A DNA stretch of 64,000 bases from Rhizobium rhododendri (GTDB lineage Bacteria > Pseudomonadota > Alphaproteobacteria > Rhizobiales > Rhizobiaceae), in contig NZ_CP117270.1 in assembly GCF_007000325.2 (NCBI RefSeq), positions 248,001 to 312,000 on the forward strand, written 5' to 3'. Below are positions 8,249-17,028 of this stretch, piece by piece. How positions within the stretch are numbered: the stretch's first letter is position 1; each line of letters begins with the position of its first letter. A program made the position numbers and the translations under genes. The notes under the pieces were generated by a model. It saw only the letters and a program-made list of their open reading frames with translations. It had not been told where the DNA came from and did not search any database.

Positions 8249-9412
8249 ATGCGCGCACTCTGCTGGCACGGCAAAGAAGACATCCGTTGCGACACTGTTC
8301 CGGATCCGAAAATTCTCCATTCCCGCGATGCAATCATCAAGGTCACAAGCTGCGCCATCTGCGGCTCTGATCTCCATCTCATGGGCGGCTTTGCGCCCGG
8401 CATGAAGTCGGGCGACGTGATGGGCCACGAGACTATGGGAGAAGTGGTCGAAGTCGGCTCGGACAACAAAAAGCTCAAAGTGGGCGACAGGATCGTCGTG
8501 CCATTCACCATCGGCTGCGGTGAATGCCGCATGTGCCAGTCGGGCATGTGGTCGCTGTGCGAACGCTCCAATCCTGCTGGCGCCGAACAGGCCAAGCAGA
8601 TGGGCTATGCCACTGCCGGCCTTTTCGGCTTCTCTCATCTCTATGGCGGGTTCCCGGGCGGCCAGGCCGAATACCTCCGCGTTCCCTATGCCGATGTCGG
8701 GCCGATCAAGGTGCCGGAAGGTCTCTCCGACGAACAGGTGCTCTTCCTGTCGGATATCTTCCCGACGGGCTACCAGGCGGCCGAGAACTGCAACATCCAG
8801 CGCGGTGACACCGTTGCCGTCTTCGGCTGCGGACCGGTCGGCCTGTTCGCCATCAAGTCGGCTTTCATGCTCGGTGCCGAGCGCGTTATCGCTATCGACA
8901 CCGTTCCGGAACGCCTGGCGCTGGCTCGCCAGTCAGGCGCCGAGACGCTCGATTATGCGGCAGGTAACCTCCAGCAGCGCATCGTCGAAATGACCAACGG
9001 CAAGGGACCGGATTCGGTCATCGAAGCCGTCGGCATGGAAAGCCATGGCGAAGGCGGAATCATGGAAACCCTGCAGACCGACCTCACTTCGATGGAGCGG
9101 CCCTATGCACTGCAGCAGGCAATCATGGCCTGCCGTCCCGGGGGCACGGTGTCGCTGCCCGGCGTCTTCGTCGGCGCGGCTGTTCCGGTTGCGCTCGGTG
9201 CGGCGTTCGGCAAGGCGCTCACCTTCAAGATGGGCCAGACTCATGTCCAGCGCCATCTCGAGCCGTTGATGAAGCGCATCCTCGAGGGTGAGATCGATCC
9301 GTCGTTCATTATCACCCATCGCATCGGCCTCGAAGACGGTCCGGAAGCCTACAAGACCTTCCGCGACAAGAAAGATGGCTGCGTCAAGGTGGTCATCCAC
9401 CCTAATGCCTGA
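8249..9412 (+). CDS. Zinc-dependent alcohol dehydrogenase (formaldehyde dehydrogenase-like)
   Basis: Medium-chain dehydrogenase of 387 residues, predicted to oxidise an alcohol or aldehyde with NAD(P). The catalytic zinc site is visible as C-G-S-D-L-H (about 36-41) and G-H-E-T-M-G-E (about 57-63). The structural zinc site is G-C-G-E-C-R-M-C-x(7)-C (about 90-105). The nucleotide site is V-F-G-C-G-P-V-G-L (about 190-198). The long loop near residue 260-290 is typical of the glutathione-independent formaldehyde dehydrogenase-like subfamily. I chose the ATG at 8249 (AAAGGA eight bases upstream). An open frame reaches back to 8039 without similarity. The physiological substrate cannot be read from sequence. 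The amidohydrolase gene follows after a hairpin. Confidence 0.88.
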   Translation: MRALCWHGKEDIRCDTVPDPKILHSRDAIIKVTSCAICGSDLHLMGGFAPGMKSGDVMGHETMGEVVEVGSDNKKLKVGDRIVVPFTIGCGECRMCQSGMWSLCERSNPAGAEQAKQMGYATAGLFGFSHLYGGFPGGQAEYLRVPYADVGPIKVPEGLSDEQVLFLSDIFPTGYQAAENCNIQRGDTVAVFGCGPVGLFAIKSAFMLGAERVIAIDTVPERLALARQSGAETLDYAAGNLQQRIVEMTNGKGPDSVIEAVGMESHGEGGIMETLQTDLTSMERPYALQQAIMACRPGGTVSLPGVFVGAAVPVALGAAFGKALTFKMGQTHVQRHLEPLMKRILEGEIDPSFIITHRIGLEDGPEAYKTFRDKKDGCVKVVIHPNA

Positions 9413-9422
9413 CCGATTTTCA

Positions 9423-9451
9423 CAGGGCGGCCCTTGCTTGGGGTCGCCCTG
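9423..9451 (+). terminator. Hairpin after the alcohol dehydrogenase gene
   Basis: CAGGGCG (9423-9429) pairs with CGCCCTG (9445-9451), and the inner CCC and GGG extend the stem with a small bulge. It is followed by CCCCTTTAAA rather than a clean T-run, so it may be a weak terminator or an mRNA-stabilising hairpin. Confidence 0.5.
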
Positions 9452-9485
9452 CCCCTTTAAACCTCGGAGATAGTCTTTTCCGGGG

Positions 9486-10715
9486 ATGCCCATGCCACTC
9501 GACGTCGTCATCGCCAATGCCCGCCTGCCCGGCGAACCGACGCCCGTGGACGTCGGTGTCGCCAACGGCCTGATCGCCGCGATCGCTCCCTCCCTCACAT
9601 TCGAAGGCCCTGTCGAAAATGCCAGCGGCGGATATCTCTGCAGCGGGTTCGTCGACAGCCACATCCATCTCGACAAGGCCGGCATCCTCGGTAGATGCAC
9701 CATCTGCGAGGGGACGCTTGCCGAAGCAGTGCGGGAAACGGCGCGGGCGAAAGCCGGCTTTACCGTCGAGGACGTCTATGCCCGCGCAGCCATCGTGCTG
9801 GAGCGCGCTATCCTGCAGGGAACGACCCTTCTGCGCACTTTTGTCGAGATCGACCCTCGCGCCGGGTTTCGCTCTTTCGATGCTATCCGCCAGCTGAAAG
9901 CGGACTATGCATGGGCCATCGATATCGAGATCTGCGCCTTTGCGCAGGAGGGGCTGACACAGGAGCCGGAAACCGAGGCTATGCTGGCGCAGGCGCTTGC
10001 CGACGGCGCTGATCTGGTCGGTGGCTGTCCCTACACCGATCCCGACCCCACGGAGCATATCCGCCGTATCTTCGATCTCGCGGAGCGTTTCGGCACAGCG
10101 GTGGACTTCCACCTCGATTTCGATCTGGACCCGGAGAACTCCAACCTTCCCTCGGTGATTTCAGAGACGATGGCGCGCGGTTACAGTGGGCGGGTCTCGG
10201 TCGGCCATGTGACCAAGCTTTCGGCAATGCCGCCGCAGGCGGTTTCCGAGATCGGTAGCCGGCTAGCCGACGCCGGTGTGGCAGTGACGGTGCTGCCGTC
10301 AACAGACCTCTTCCTGACCGGCCGCGACCGGGATCATCTGGTGCCGCGCGGCGTCGCCCCGGCGCTGGATCTGTCAACGCTCGGCGTGGTGACATCGATC
10401 GCCACCAACAATGTCATGAACCCTTTCACCCCCTATGGCGATGCGTCGCTGATCCGTATGGCCAATCTCTACGCCAATGTGGCGCAGGTTTCGCTCGATG
10501 CGGACATGCTGGGCGTCTTTGCAATGGTCACCGACGGCGCTGCGCGGTTGATGGGGCGGGAGCGTCATATAAAAATCGGCGCGCCGGCCGACATGATCCT
10601 CATCGATGGTAACGATCCGGCTGAGATCGTTCGCGAAATCAGGCCGGTACTGGCTGGCTGGAAAGGCGGCCGCAAGACTTTCGAGCGGCCGCGCGGACGG
10701 CTGATCAGGCCTTGA
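9486..10715 (+). CDS. Amidohydrolase family protein, cytosine deaminase-like
   Basis: 409-residue metal-dependent hydrolase of the amidohydrolase superfamily. The metal-binding H-x-H lies in D-S-H-I-H-L-D-K (about residues 57-64). Later come V-D-F-H-L-D-F-D, G-H-V-T and a C-terminal A-T-N-N-V-M-N-P with A-P-A-D-M-I-L-I-D, the pattern of the cytosine deaminase / N-isopropylammelide hydrolase group (CodA, AtzC). Those enzymes act on amino or amide substituents of pyrimidine or triazine rings, but the substrate here is not determinable. It starts 73 bp after the dehydrogenase gene and could share its transcript. A second ATG at 9492 has slightly better spacing from GGGGA. Confidence 0.82.
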   Translation: MPMPLDVVIANARLPGEPTPVDVGVANGLIAAIAPSLTFEGPVENASGGYLCSGFVDSHIHLDKAGILGRCTICEGTLAEAVRETARAKAGFTVEDVYARAAIVLERAILQGTTLLRTFVEIDPRAGFRSFDAIRQLKADYAWAIDIEICAFAQEGLTQEPETEAMLAQALADGADLVGGCPYTDPDPTEHIRRIFDLAERFGTAVDFHLDFDLDPENSNLPSVISETMARGYSGRVSVGHVTKLSAMPPQAVSEIGSRLADAGVAVTVLPSTDLFLTGRDRDHLVPRGVAPALDLSTLGVVTSIATNNVMNPFTPYGDASLIRMANLYANVAQVSLDADMLGVFAMVTDGAARLMGRERHIKIGAPADMILIDGNDPAEIVREIRPVLAGWKGGRKTFERPRGRLIRP

Positions 10716-10722
10716 CCTCCGC

Positions 10723-11829
10723 TCAAAGCACGCCCCAGCCTCGGTAGCGCCCGCGCCCGGTCATTTCGCGGATGCCGAGATCGGCGACAAGGTTGAGGGC
10801 GCCGCGCGGGGTAATACCGGCATGGCGGGCGACCATGCCGGCTGAGACGATCGGTCGCGACAGTACGAGGTCGATGGTTGCCGGCAGGCTGCTGTTGGAG
10901 CGGCGATCCTTGAGCCGTCGTTCCATCTGCGTCCTTGCCAGCGTCAGCCGGTCCAGTTCCTTCAGCCCCGCCTCGGCCGCCTCCGCCATCGCCTCGAGAA
11001 AAGCGGTCAGCCGCGTGAGGCGGTCGGGTGCGCGCCGTCGCTCGAAGCGGATGGCCTTCATCCCGACATTGAGGCAGAACAGGTGGGAGGTCACCTTGCC
11101 GCGCGACCGGAGATAGCTGGCCGTCAGAAGCCCCCCAAGCCAGTGCTGCCGACGCAGCGGCTCAAGGCGTTCCCAGGCATCGTAAAGCACCGCTGCGCCC
11201 AGTGCAGGCGGCATCCCGTCTGCATCACCGATCACGGAACGCCATTCGCGCAGGCGCTCGCTTTCATCCCATTCATCGTCGTGGATCAGGCCCAGCGGAT
11301 CGTCATCTACGGCTGCCTTGGTTTCCGGCGCGCGGCCTTTGGTCTCCTCCAGAAGCCGGTCCGAGCGGGCCAGCACCGCATCGATCGCTGCCATCTCCAG
11401 GCTGAAGGCATCTTCGGCCCCGGTCTCCGACTCGGGATCGGCGGTCGCAGTCGAAGCTTCGCTGCCGCCCGTCTCGCCCGATCCGCGCAAGGCTGCAATG
11501 CCGGCTGGATCGAGCCCCCAGCCGGGCTCCGCCTGCCACAGCCGGCGCCGCGTGCGGAGCAGCGCGTGGGCGATGGTCAGTTCATGGGTCGGCGTGCGGG
11601 CATCCATATGGGCGTCGTGCAGCACGAGATCCTCGACATGCACCAGTTCACCGCCAACCCAGAGAGCCGCGACGGCATCGAAGAAATGGCCGCGCTCGCG
11701 AAATCCGTCGCCGATGGCGTGGCGCAGCACCCGTTCGTCCAGCCGGGCCAACCGGTCTTCGGCATGAATGATGGCCGGAAGGAGGGCGGACATCTGTGCC
11801 GCAGAAAGCTCATATCGCATTGGAATCAT
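10723..11829 (-). CDS. RHE_PE00001-family protein (DUF1612 plus helix-turn-helix)
   Basis: 368 residues, cytoplasmic. The N-terminal part (about 1-130) with A-E-D-R-L-A-R-L-D-E-R and D-A-R-T-P-T-H-E-L resembles the Fic-like/DUF1612 region of rhizobial plasmid-borne proteins. The C-terminal part (about 300-368) contains a helix-turn-helix around V-A-R-H-A-G-I-T-P-R-G-A-L-N-L and ends in G-R-G-R-Y-R-G-W. Such proteins are frequent in Rhizobium and Agrobacterium accessory DNA. Their function is unknown, and a DNA-binding role is inferred from the motif. It converges with the amidohydrolase gene with only seven bases between them and is divergent from the copper operon. Confidence 0.75.
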   Translation of the reverse strand: MIPMRYELSAAQMSALLPAIIHAEDRLARLDERVLRHAIGDGFRERGHFFDAVAALWVGGELVHVEDLVLHDAHMDARTPTHELTIAHALLRTRRRLWQAEPGWGLDPAGIAALRGSGETGGSEASTATADPESETGAEDAFSLEMAAIDAVLARSDRLLEETKGRAPETKAAVDDDPLGLIHDDEWDESERLREWRSVIGDADGMPPALGAAVLYDAWERLEPLRRQHWLGGLLTASYLRSRGKVTSHLFCLNVGMKAIRFERRRAPDRLTRLTAFLEAMAEAAEAGLKELDRLTLARTQMERRLKDRRSNSSLPATIDLVLSRPIVSAGMVARHAGITPRGALNLVADLGIREMTGRGRYRGWGVL

Positions 11830-11915
11830 TTCGCACGTGTCGATTGCCTGAAGCTAACACACGAGCTGGCTTCCAGGTAGTTGCCGGTCTCGTTTGTCCA
11901 ATGCAAAGAAACTGC

Positions 11916-11946
11916 TTGACCCTCCAGTCGCTGGAAGGTTCATAAA
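11916..11946 (+). promoter_or_regulatory. CueR/HmrR-type copper-responsive promoter
   Basis: TTGACC (-35, 11916-11921), exactly 19 bases, then CATAAA (-10, 11941-11946). Between them is the dyad CCTCCAG-TCG-CTGGAAGG. The over-long 19-bp spacer with a CTTCCAG/CTGGAAG dyad is the hallmark of promoters untwisted by MerR-family copper sensors. The cognate regulator is the second gene of the operon. Confidence 0.88.
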
Positions 11947-11977
11947 GCGAAACCTCAACGGGGTTTGGAGTACTGCC

Positions 11978-14491
11978 ATGGCATCGAACGCCCACCATCA
12001 CGACGCGCATCATGGTCACTCCCATGCCTCCGGCAATGGCATGCAGCCCGTCACCCGCGATCCCGTCTGCGGCATGATCGTCGATCCCGATGCGGGTAAG
12101 CCGCATCTGGCTTACGAAGGCCGCACATACCATTTCTGCTGCAACGGATGCCGGACGAAATTCGAGGCTGACCCGGGTGCATTCCTGACGGCCCGAGACC
12201 CTGTTTGCGGCATGTCTGTCGACCGGGCGACGGCGGCGCATTTCCTGCGGCACGAGGGCGCGAAACACTATTTCTGCTCGGCCGGTTGCCAGGCGAAGTT
12301 CGAAGCCAACCCGGCAGCCTATGTCGATGGAGCGGCCCCTGCCGCTTCGGCAATGCCTGCGGGCACCCAGTACACCTGCCCGATGCACCCCGAAATCGTC
12401 AGCGACAAGCCCGGCGATTGCCCGAAATGCGGCATGGCGCTGGAGCCGATGGGCGTTCCGGCCGCAGACGAAGGCCCGAACCCGGAGCTTGCCGACTTCA
12501 TGCGCCGGCTCTTTGTGAGTGTGGTCCTTGCTGTGCCATTACTTGTTCTCGGTATGGGGCCGATGGTCGGCCTGCCTTTCGACACCCTGATCGGCGAGCG
12601 CCTGACTGGCTGGATCGAGCTTCTGCTGGCAACGCCGGTGGTGGTCTGGGCTGCCCTGCCCTTTTTCCGCCGGGCCTGGAATTCGGTGCTCAACCGCAGC
12701 CCGAACATGTGGACCCTGATCGGTCTCGGCGTCGGCGCCGCTTATCTCTATAGCGTCGTCGCCCTGCTGGCGCCCGATCTTTTTCCGATGGCCATGACGG
12801 CCCATGGCACCGGCGTGCCGGTCTATTTCGAGGCTGCGGCCGTCGTCGTGGCGCTGGTGTTTGTCGGCCAGGTGCTCGAACTCAAGGCACGCGAACAGAC
12901 CGGCTCTGCCATCCGCGCCCTGATGGCCCTCGCGCCTGACACGGCACAGCGGGTCGGGCCAGATGGCACGGACCAGACGGTGGCGCTCGATCTGGTGCGC
13001 CTCGGTGATCGCCTGCGGCTGCGTCCCGGCGAACGGGTGCCGGTCGATGGCACGGTTGCCGAAGGCAGCTCGACGGTCGATGAATCAATGATCTCGGGCG
13101 AGGCCCTGCCCGTCGAAAAGCAGGTTGGCGCAATGCTCACCGGCGGCACCATCAACGGTAACGGCACCATGGTGATGGTGGCCGAGAAGATCGGCGCCGA
13201 TACGACGCTGTCGCGCATCGTCGGCATGGTGGCGCTGGCGCAGCGCACGCGAGCGCCGGTGCAGGGCATGGTCGATCGGGTCTCGGCGGTCTTTGTGCCG
13301 ACTGTCGTACTGGCCGCTTTTTTCACCTTCGGCATCTGGATGACGGTCGGACCGGAACCTCGGCTTGCCCATGCGCTGATGGCGGCGGTTGCGGTACTGA
13401 TCATCGCCTGCCCTTGCGCTCTGGGTCTGGCGACGCCGATGTCGGTGATGATCGCCACCGGCCGTGGCGCGCGCGAGGGGGTGCTCATCCGTGATGCCGA
13501 AGCGCTGGAGCGCTTTGCCGGCGTCGATACGCTGGTGATCGACAAGACGGGCACACTGACCGAGGGCAAGCCCGAGCTCACGGATATCATCGCCGTCGAG
13601 GGTATGACGGAGGACCGGCTGTTGCAGCTCGCTGCCGGTCTCGAACAGGGCTCCGAGCATCCACTGGCAGCAGCCATCCTCGAGGCCGCGAAGCGACGGG
13701 GCATCGCTGCGGCCGCCGTTGCCGACTTCAAGGCGACAACAGGCATGGGCATTGGCGGCATCATCGAGGCAACATCCGCTGGCCTCGGCAATGGGGCTAT
13801 GATGGAGGCGCTGGGCGCCGATCCGGCACCGCTCCGCGACCGGGCAGAGAGCCTGCGCCGCGACGGCAGGACTGTGGTTTTCCTCGCCATCGACGGCAAG
13901 CTCGCCGGCCTGCTCGCTGTGGCCGACCGGATGAAGCCGACGGCCGGAGCAGCGATTGCTGCCCTGCACCGGAGCGGCCTGAAAATCATCATGGCGACGG
14001 GTGATGCGGCGGCGACGGCCGAGGCGGTCGCCCGGCAGTTGGGCATCGACGAGGTTCATGCCGGGCTGTTGCCGGAGGGCAAGAAGGCGCTGGTCGATGC
14101 GCTGCATTCCGCAGGCGCCCGGGTGGCGATGGCGGGCGACGGTATCAACGATGCGCCGGCGCTGGCCGCAGCCGATGTCGGCATTGCCATGGGCACCGGC
14201 GCAGATGTGGCGATGGAGAGCGCCGGCATCACGCTGGTGAAGGGCGATCTTGGCGGCATCCTCAGGGGCCGACGCCTGTCGCAGGCGACGATCCGCAACA
14301 TCCGCCAGAACCTGATCTTCGCCTTCGGCTACAATGCGCTCGGCATTCCGCTGGCCGCAGGCAGTCTCTATCCGGTGTTCGGCCTGCTGCTGTCGCCGAT
14401 GATCGCGGCAGCGGCCATGAGCCTGTCTTCCGTCTCGGTGATCGCCAATGCCCTCCGGCTGCGCCACGAAAAGCTTCAGGAGGCGACATGA
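11978..14491 (+). CDS. copA: Copper-exporting P1B-type ATPase with two YHS domains
   Basis: Membrane ATPase of about 837 residues pumping Cu(I) out of the cytoplasm. The N-terminus is His-rich (H-H-H-D-A-H-H-G-H-S-H), then two YHS domains each with D-P-V-C-G-M and a paired F-C-x-x-G-C (about 25-115), then a heavy-metal-binding motif Y-T-C-P-M-H-P-E with C-P-K-C-G-M (about 130-155). The usual CxxC ferredoxin-like metal-binding domains are absent. The pump core has the transport motif C-P-C-A-L-G, phosphorylation site D-K-T-G-T, the H-P loop and G-D-G-I-N-D-A-P. I start at the ATG at 11978 with GGAG eight bases upstream. A longer frame from 11894 would cover the promoter. Called actP in rhizobia. 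Confidence 0.93.
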   Translation: MASNAHHHDAHHGHSHASGNGMQPVTRDPVCGMIVDPDAGKPHLAYEGRTYHFCCNGCRTKFEADPGAFLTARDPVCGMSVDRATAAHFLRHEGAKHYFCSAGCQAKFEANPAAYVDGAAPAASAMPAGTQYTCPMHPEIVSDKPGDCPKCGMALEPMGVPAADEGPNPELADFMRRLFVSVVLAVPLLVLGMGPMVGLPFDTLIGERLTGWIELLLATPVVVWAALPFFRRAWNSVLNRSPNMWTLIGLGVGAAYLYSVVALLAPDLFPMAMTAHGTGVPVYFEAAAVVVALVFVGQVLELKAREQTGSAIRALMALAPDTAQRVGPDGTDQTVALDLVRLGDRLRLRPGERVPVDGTVAEGSSTVDESMISGEALPVEKQVGAMLTGGTINGNGTMVMVAEKIGADTTLSRIVGMVALAQRTRAPVQGMVDRVSAVFVPTVVLAAFFTFGIWMTVGPEPRLAHALMAAVAVLIIACPCALGLATPMSVMIATGRGAREGVLIRDAEALERFAGVDTLVIDKTGTLTEGKPELTDIIAVEGMTEDRLLQLAAGLEQGSEHPLAAAILEAAKRRGIAAAAVADFKATTGMGIGGIIEATSAGLGNGAMMEALGADPAPLRDRAESLRRDGRTVVFLAIDGKLAGLLAVADRMKPTAGAAIAALHRSGLKIIMATGDAAATAEAVARQLGIDEVHAGLLPEGKKALVDALHSAGARVAMAGDGINDAPALAAADVGIAMGTGADVAMESAGITLVKGDLGGILRGRRLSQATIRNIRQNLIFAFGYNALGIPLAAGSLYPVFGLLLSPMIAAAAMSLSSVSVIANALRLRHEKLQEAT

Positions 14492-14895
14492 ACATCGGCG
14501 ATGCATCGGACCGGTCGGGCCTGCCGGCAAAGACCATTCGCTACTACGAGGAGATCGGCCTTGTCAGCCCCGACCGCAGCAGCAACGGTTATCGCGACTA
14601 CCGCGAGGCCGACATCCACAAGCTGCGCTTCCTGCAGCGCTCCCGGGGCCTCGGCTTCTCCGTCGAGGAATGCCGCCAGCTGCTGGCGCTCTATGGGGAT
14701 CGCGACCGCGCCAGTGCCGACGTGCGCCAGATCGCCAGCGCCAAGCTCAGCGAGATCGACCGGAAGATCCGCGAATTGAGCGAGCTGCGCCGCACCCTCG
14801 AAACCCTGGTGCACGCCTGCCACGGCAACGACCGTCCGGATTGCCCGATCCTGGAAGAGCTCGCCGAGGGTCCGGGCGACGGGCAGCCCTCTTAG
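14488..14895 (+). CDS. hmrR: MerR-family copper sensor HmrR/CueR
   Basis: 135-residue transcription activator. The winged-helix N-terminus (about 1-70) reads I-G-D-A-S-D-R-S-G with K-T-I-R-Y-Y-E-E-I-G-L, then the antiparallel coiled coil follows. The C-terminal metal loop has two cysteines eight positions apart in H-A-C-H-G-N-D-R-P-D-C-P, the Cu(I)-binding signature of CueR and HmrR. Its start overlaps the copA stop (ATGA), so both are translated from one message under the operator at 11916-11946, which it is expected to bind. This gives a self-regulated copper export unit. Confidence 0.93.
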   Translation: MNIGDASDRSGLPAKTIRYYEEIGLVSPDRSSNGYRDYREADIHKLRFLQRSRGLGFSVEECRQLLALYGDRDRASADVRQIASAKLSEIDRKIRELSELRRTLETLVHACHGNDRPDCPILEELAEGPGDGQPS

Positions 14896-14982
14896 ATCCA
14901 ACGTCTCCCGACGATTTCTCCAGCCTGGCGCTTGCCGAATGCTGCTTTCGACCAAGATAGCGCGATTGGAGAAATTTAGACC

Positions 14983-16530
14983 ATGGCGTTTTTCGAGAGC
15001 CTGCTGACGCTGCTGCTGGTGGCAATCGTATTCCTGCAGCCATCGCGCCGGCTGATGATTCCCTATCCGACGATGCTGGCTGTCGCCGGCCTGCTGGTGG
15101 CGACCCTTCCCTGGGCGCCGACGATCTCGATCGATCCGCAGCTGGCGCTCGCCATCTTCATCGCGCCGGCCCTGTTCGATGCCGCCTACGACCTGCCGCC
15201 GAGAGCGCTGCGTGAAAACTGGGTGCCGCTGATTTCGCTTGCCGCCATCGCTGTCATCCTGACGACGGCAGCCGTCGCCTTCGTCGGCGTTACCTTTGCC
15301 GGGCTGCCTGTTGCCGCTGCCATTGCGCTCGGAGCCATCGTCGCGCCGCCGGATGCTGCGGCGGCAAGCGCGATGCTCAGCCGGTTCGCATTGCCCCGCC
15401 GAACATTTGCGGTTTTGAAAGGCGAGAGCCTGCTCAACGATGCCGTGGCGCTGCTGATCTTCGGCGCTGCCGTGGCGTTTTCCACAGGCGGAAATTCTGC
15501 GTCCGTCGTCATCCCGGAACTGGCGCTGGCAGCCCCCGGAGGCCTGGTGCTCGGCATAGCGCTTGGATTTCTCTACATCTTCATTGCGCCGCGGCTCGCA
15601 GGCACGCTGGGCGGCTCGCTGTTCGAATTCGTCGCCACGTTCGGCACTTGGGTGATTGCCGAGCGCCTGCATCTGTCGGCGGTGCTCGCCATCGTTGCCT
15701 ACGCCATGGTGATCGCCCGCTACATGCCGGAACGCCAGACGGCGCGAAATCGCATCCATTCCTATTCGGTCTGGGAGGCGACGATCTTCATGTTCAACGT
15801 GCTCGCCTTCCTGCTGATGGGCATGCAGGCGCGCGAGACGATCCAGCAGCTTTACCCGAAAAACATTGAATTCGCCTTTGCCTTCGGTGGCGCCATCCTG
15901 CTTGTGGTCGTTCTGGTCCGGCTCGGATGGGTGATGCTTTATAACCGCGTGATCAATTATCTGGCACGTCGCAAGCTGGTCTCCGAGGAGCCGCCGACCG
16001 TCGGCATGAGCCTGGTCGCGGGCTGGTGCGGCATGCGCGGCTTGCTGACGCTGGCAACGGCGATTGCTCTTCCGGCGGATTTCCCGTCCCGCGATCTCAT
16101 CGTCTTTGCCGCCCTGACGGTCGTCCTCGGCACCCTGATACTCCAGGGGCTGACGCTCGGGCCGCTCATCCGCATCCTGAAATTCGGCAACGACGACTCC
16201 ATGCGCGAGGGCATCACGAATGCTCGCATGACGCTGCTCGACACCGCCCTTGCCGACCTCGACACGCTGGAGGAAACAGGCGAGGTGCGAACGCTCCGGG
16301 CGATCTACGAGGGCGACCGCAAGCTCACCGCCAACGGCATCCACCCGCGCGAAAAAAGCGAACTCGACAGCCTCCGGCGTCGCTCCATCAAGGCCAAACG
16401 CGTCAAACTCGCCGAACTCCGCCGCACCGGCTCCATCGACGACGACGTCTTCCACGCCCTCGAGCAGGAGCTAGACTGGGCCGAAATGGCCGCCTCGCCA
16501 CCGGACAGGTTCGAGATTGTCGAGGGGTAG
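14983..16530 (+). CDS. Na+/H+ antiporter, CPA1 family
   Basis: 515-residue inner-membrane protein with about ten to twelve hydrophobic helices in the first 400 residues and a charged cytoplasmic tail (about 410-515). Family features are A-I-V-A-P-P-D-A-A-A-A (the ion-binding aspartate region, about residue 120), L-L-N-D-A-V-A-L (about 150), and G-W-C-G-M-R-G near 350. CPA1 proteins exchange Na+ or K+ for protons for pH and salt homeostasis, and which cation is used is not visible. It lies 87 bp after hmrR on the same strand, so read-through from the copper operon is possible but not shown. Confidence 0.88.
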   Translation: MAFFESLLTLLLVAIVFLQPSRRLMIPYPTMLAVAGLLVATLPWAPTISIDPQLALAIFIAPALFDAAYDLPPRALRENWVPLISLAAIAVILTTAAVAFVGVTFAGLPVAAAIALGAIVAPPDAAAASAMLSRFALPRRTFAVLKGESLLNDAVALLIFGAAVAFSTGGNSASVVIPELALAAPGGLVLGIALGFLYIFIAPRLAGTLGGSLFEFVATFGTWVIAERLHLSAVLAIVAYAMVIARYMPERQTARNRIHSYSVWEATIFMFNVLAFLLMGMQARETIQQLYPKNIEFAFAFGGAILLVVVLVRLGWVMLYNRVINYLARRKLVSEEPPTVGMSLVAGWCGMRGLLTLATAIALPADFPSRDLIVFAALTVVLGTLILQGLTLGPLIRILKFGNDDSMREGITNARMTLLDTALADLDTLEETGEVRTLRAIYEGDRKLTANGIHPREKSELDSLRRRSIKAKRVKLAELRRTGSIDDDVFHALEQELDWAEMAASPPDRFEIVEG

Positions 16531-17028
16531 CGGTGTGTTGGCAGCGCGTTTCGGGGATGATCTCGATTGACGGGAAATATGTACGATAGCGCGCGATGTC
16601 GCATGTCAGCAACGGAATTGCCGCTACGACTGCGTGGGCTCCGATGAAGAAATCGGAAAGCACTGCGAACCGCGTCTTCTGAAATTTGGTCAATTTTTTC
16701 CAGCGAGAAGAGTAGAGTTTAGTGTCAAATCTCCCTCGGGACCGATTTAGCACCTGGATAGCTATTGCGGTTTCGCAGTTTATTTTTACGCTAAGAAACT
16801 TAAATTATGTTTTTATTATTCACCTTCTGGGTTGCGCTGGAGTTTTACAGGCAGGTTCCGGATACACACGCGAGATAGCTCGGTCTCCGAAATCACCATC
16901 TATGACAAGCTATTGTGAATTCAGAACTCCGCGCATGCGCGGGCCACTGATTATTTGTCTTCAGTATTTTCTCATTAAATGAATGATAGTGGCACACGCA
17001 ATTGTCAGCCAACAGCGGAGGCGGCCGG
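16531..17028. other. AT-richer intergenic stretch
   Basis: 498 bp without a supported gene. From about 16,680 the base composition becomes visibly richer in A and T and stays so through the following gene. An 86-codon frame on the plus strand (16,722-16,982) has no ribosome-binding site and no recognisable motif, and I do not call it. No integrase, tRNA or repeat border is seen. Confidence 0.5.

Noticed and set aside
13085..14530. 481-codon frame antisense to copA
   Set aside because: Shadow of the ATPase gene; no recognisable domain.
14476..16455. 659-codon open frame antisense to the antiporter gene
   Set aside because: Composition is that of a GC-rich reverse-frame shadow (many Arg, His, Gln), with no motif or ribosome-binding site; the plus-strand antiporter is clearly real.
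16722..16982. 86-codon frame in the AT-rich intergenic stretch
   Set aside because: No ribosome-binding site, no family motif, and hydrophobicity explained by AT-rich composition.
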